Below, in pieces: positions 63,598-64,000 of a DNA stretch of 64,000 bases. The position numbers were made by a program, and so were the translations under genes. Numbering within the stretch: position 1 is the stretch's first letter; each line of letters begins with the position of its first letter. Location of the stretch: NCBI RefSeq assembly GCF_004014775.2, contig NZ_CP042810.1, positions 1 through 64,000 of the forward strand, given 5' to 3'. The notes below the pieces were generated by a model. The model had not been told where the DNA came from. It saw nothing but the letters and a program-made list of their open reading frames with translations, and searched no databases. This DNA comes from Acetobacter oryzoeni. GTDB taxonomy: Bacteria; Pseudomonadota; Alphaproteobacteria; Acetobacterales; Acetobacteraceae.

Positions 63598-64000
63598 CGC
63601 ATTCTCGTGTGAAAAGAAGCCAAGCAATGTACGGAAGTTTCCACCCACTGTTACCACAATTACCACTATTTTGCGTAAATTTTTTCATCAAATTGCAATT
63701 CAAATTCAGGATATGAAAGACAAAATAATAACGTTGTATGACCTATATGTGCTGTCAGGTTTCGAGACGTCATTGACAGTTTTTTGTGGGGGGCAAGCCG
63801 AATGTCGGCTGTCAGGCATAAAAACCCGACCTGACAGAGAGGCATATCCGCATCCATAAACGCGTTACGTCCCGCGTCTGATCCGGGCCTGCCGAACAGG
63901 GTTTTCAATTATCGTCTTGCCCGGCACACTCCCTTTTCCAGATGTCCCGGTATAGGAAAACAAGGAAAGGGACAGGCCAGAGGAACGGAAAACTGCCGTG
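63598..64000. other. Upstream of tniA: repeats of CTGTCAGG and start of an unknown frame
   Basis: No complete gene is visible. CTGTCAGG or its inverse occurs about 63748, 63809 and 63830, with GACAG at ~63774, possibly binding sites or a transposon end. An open frame begins at ATG 63942 and runs to the window edge, too short to identify. I found no match here to the CCTTAATTAGG repeats of the other side. Confidence 0.4.

Noticed and set aside
63700..63860. Right end of the tniABQ transposon
   Set aside because: CTGTCAGG/TGACA motifs occur, but they do not match the CCTTAATTAGG side and no terminal repeat pair could be established.
1..64000. CRISPR array or integron cassette array
   Set aside because: No regularly spaced direct repeats, cas genes, attC series or tyrosine integrase were found.

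Overview
The window reads as an accessory region of an alphaproteobacterium, most likely an acetic acid bacterium (Acetobacteraceae). This is an inference from the mix of moderately GC-rich metabolic genes and AT-rich insertions, the Ros/MucR regulator, the many IS5-family scars and the general gene repertoire; there is no rRNA or housekeeping gene to confirm it. Whether it is chromosome or plasmid cannot be told.

Region 1 (1-24.4 kb) is a patchwork of small regulator-plus-enzyme units. It has a RelB/RelE-type toxin-antitoxin pair with a frameshifted toxin, a tautomerase, a UvrD helicase scar beside an IS5 scar, several short-chain dehydrogenases (SDRs), three TetR regulators each with visible palindromic operators, MFS exporters, a haloacetate-dehalogenase-like hydrolase, a glutathione S-transferase, an Old Yellow Enzyme, and LysR, AraC and MocR regulators. 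A metallophosphoesterase gene is cut by an IS110-family (IS1111-group) element. The non-coding end of that element contains a segment matching both sides of its own insertion site, as expected of a guide ('bridge/seeker') RNA.

Region 2 (24.8-33.4 kb) is a nine-gene, tightly overlapping operon. It is a complete Nit1C (nitrilase subgroup 1 / 'nitrogen starvation response') cluster: Sll0783-like protein, nitrilase, radical SAM protein, GNAT, AIR-synthase-like protein, glycosyltransferase, MSMEG_0570-like protein and flavin oxidoreductase, ending in an acyl-CoA-synthetase-like enzyme. The MocR gene upstream shares ATTGTAT/ATACAAT motifs with the operon leader and is its likely regulator.

Region 3 (33.4-39.9 kb) holds an SDR/LysR pair, an AEC transporter/LysR pair, a LysE exporter/Lrp pair, gene scars, and an intact PrlF-YhaV toxin-antitoxin pair.

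Region 4 (40.2-56.2 kb) looks like a defence island bracketed by two copies of a 25-bp sequence, one inside a dif-like 11-6-11 palindrome. It contains a secreted nuclease, a MucR regulator, a two-reverse-transcriptase anti-phage system (DRT type 3) with a candidate ncRNA carrying an ACACAC segment, an uncharacterised zinc-finger-like protein, and a type I restriction-modification operon with a HepT/MntA (HEPN/nucleotidyltransferase) toxin-antitoxin pair between hsdM and hsdS.

Region 5 (56.2-64 kb) is a Tn5053/Tn7-like tniA-tniB-tniQ module whose tniA is split by a complete 3.7-kb Tn3-family transposon with 38-bp inverted repeats and a 5-bp target duplication.
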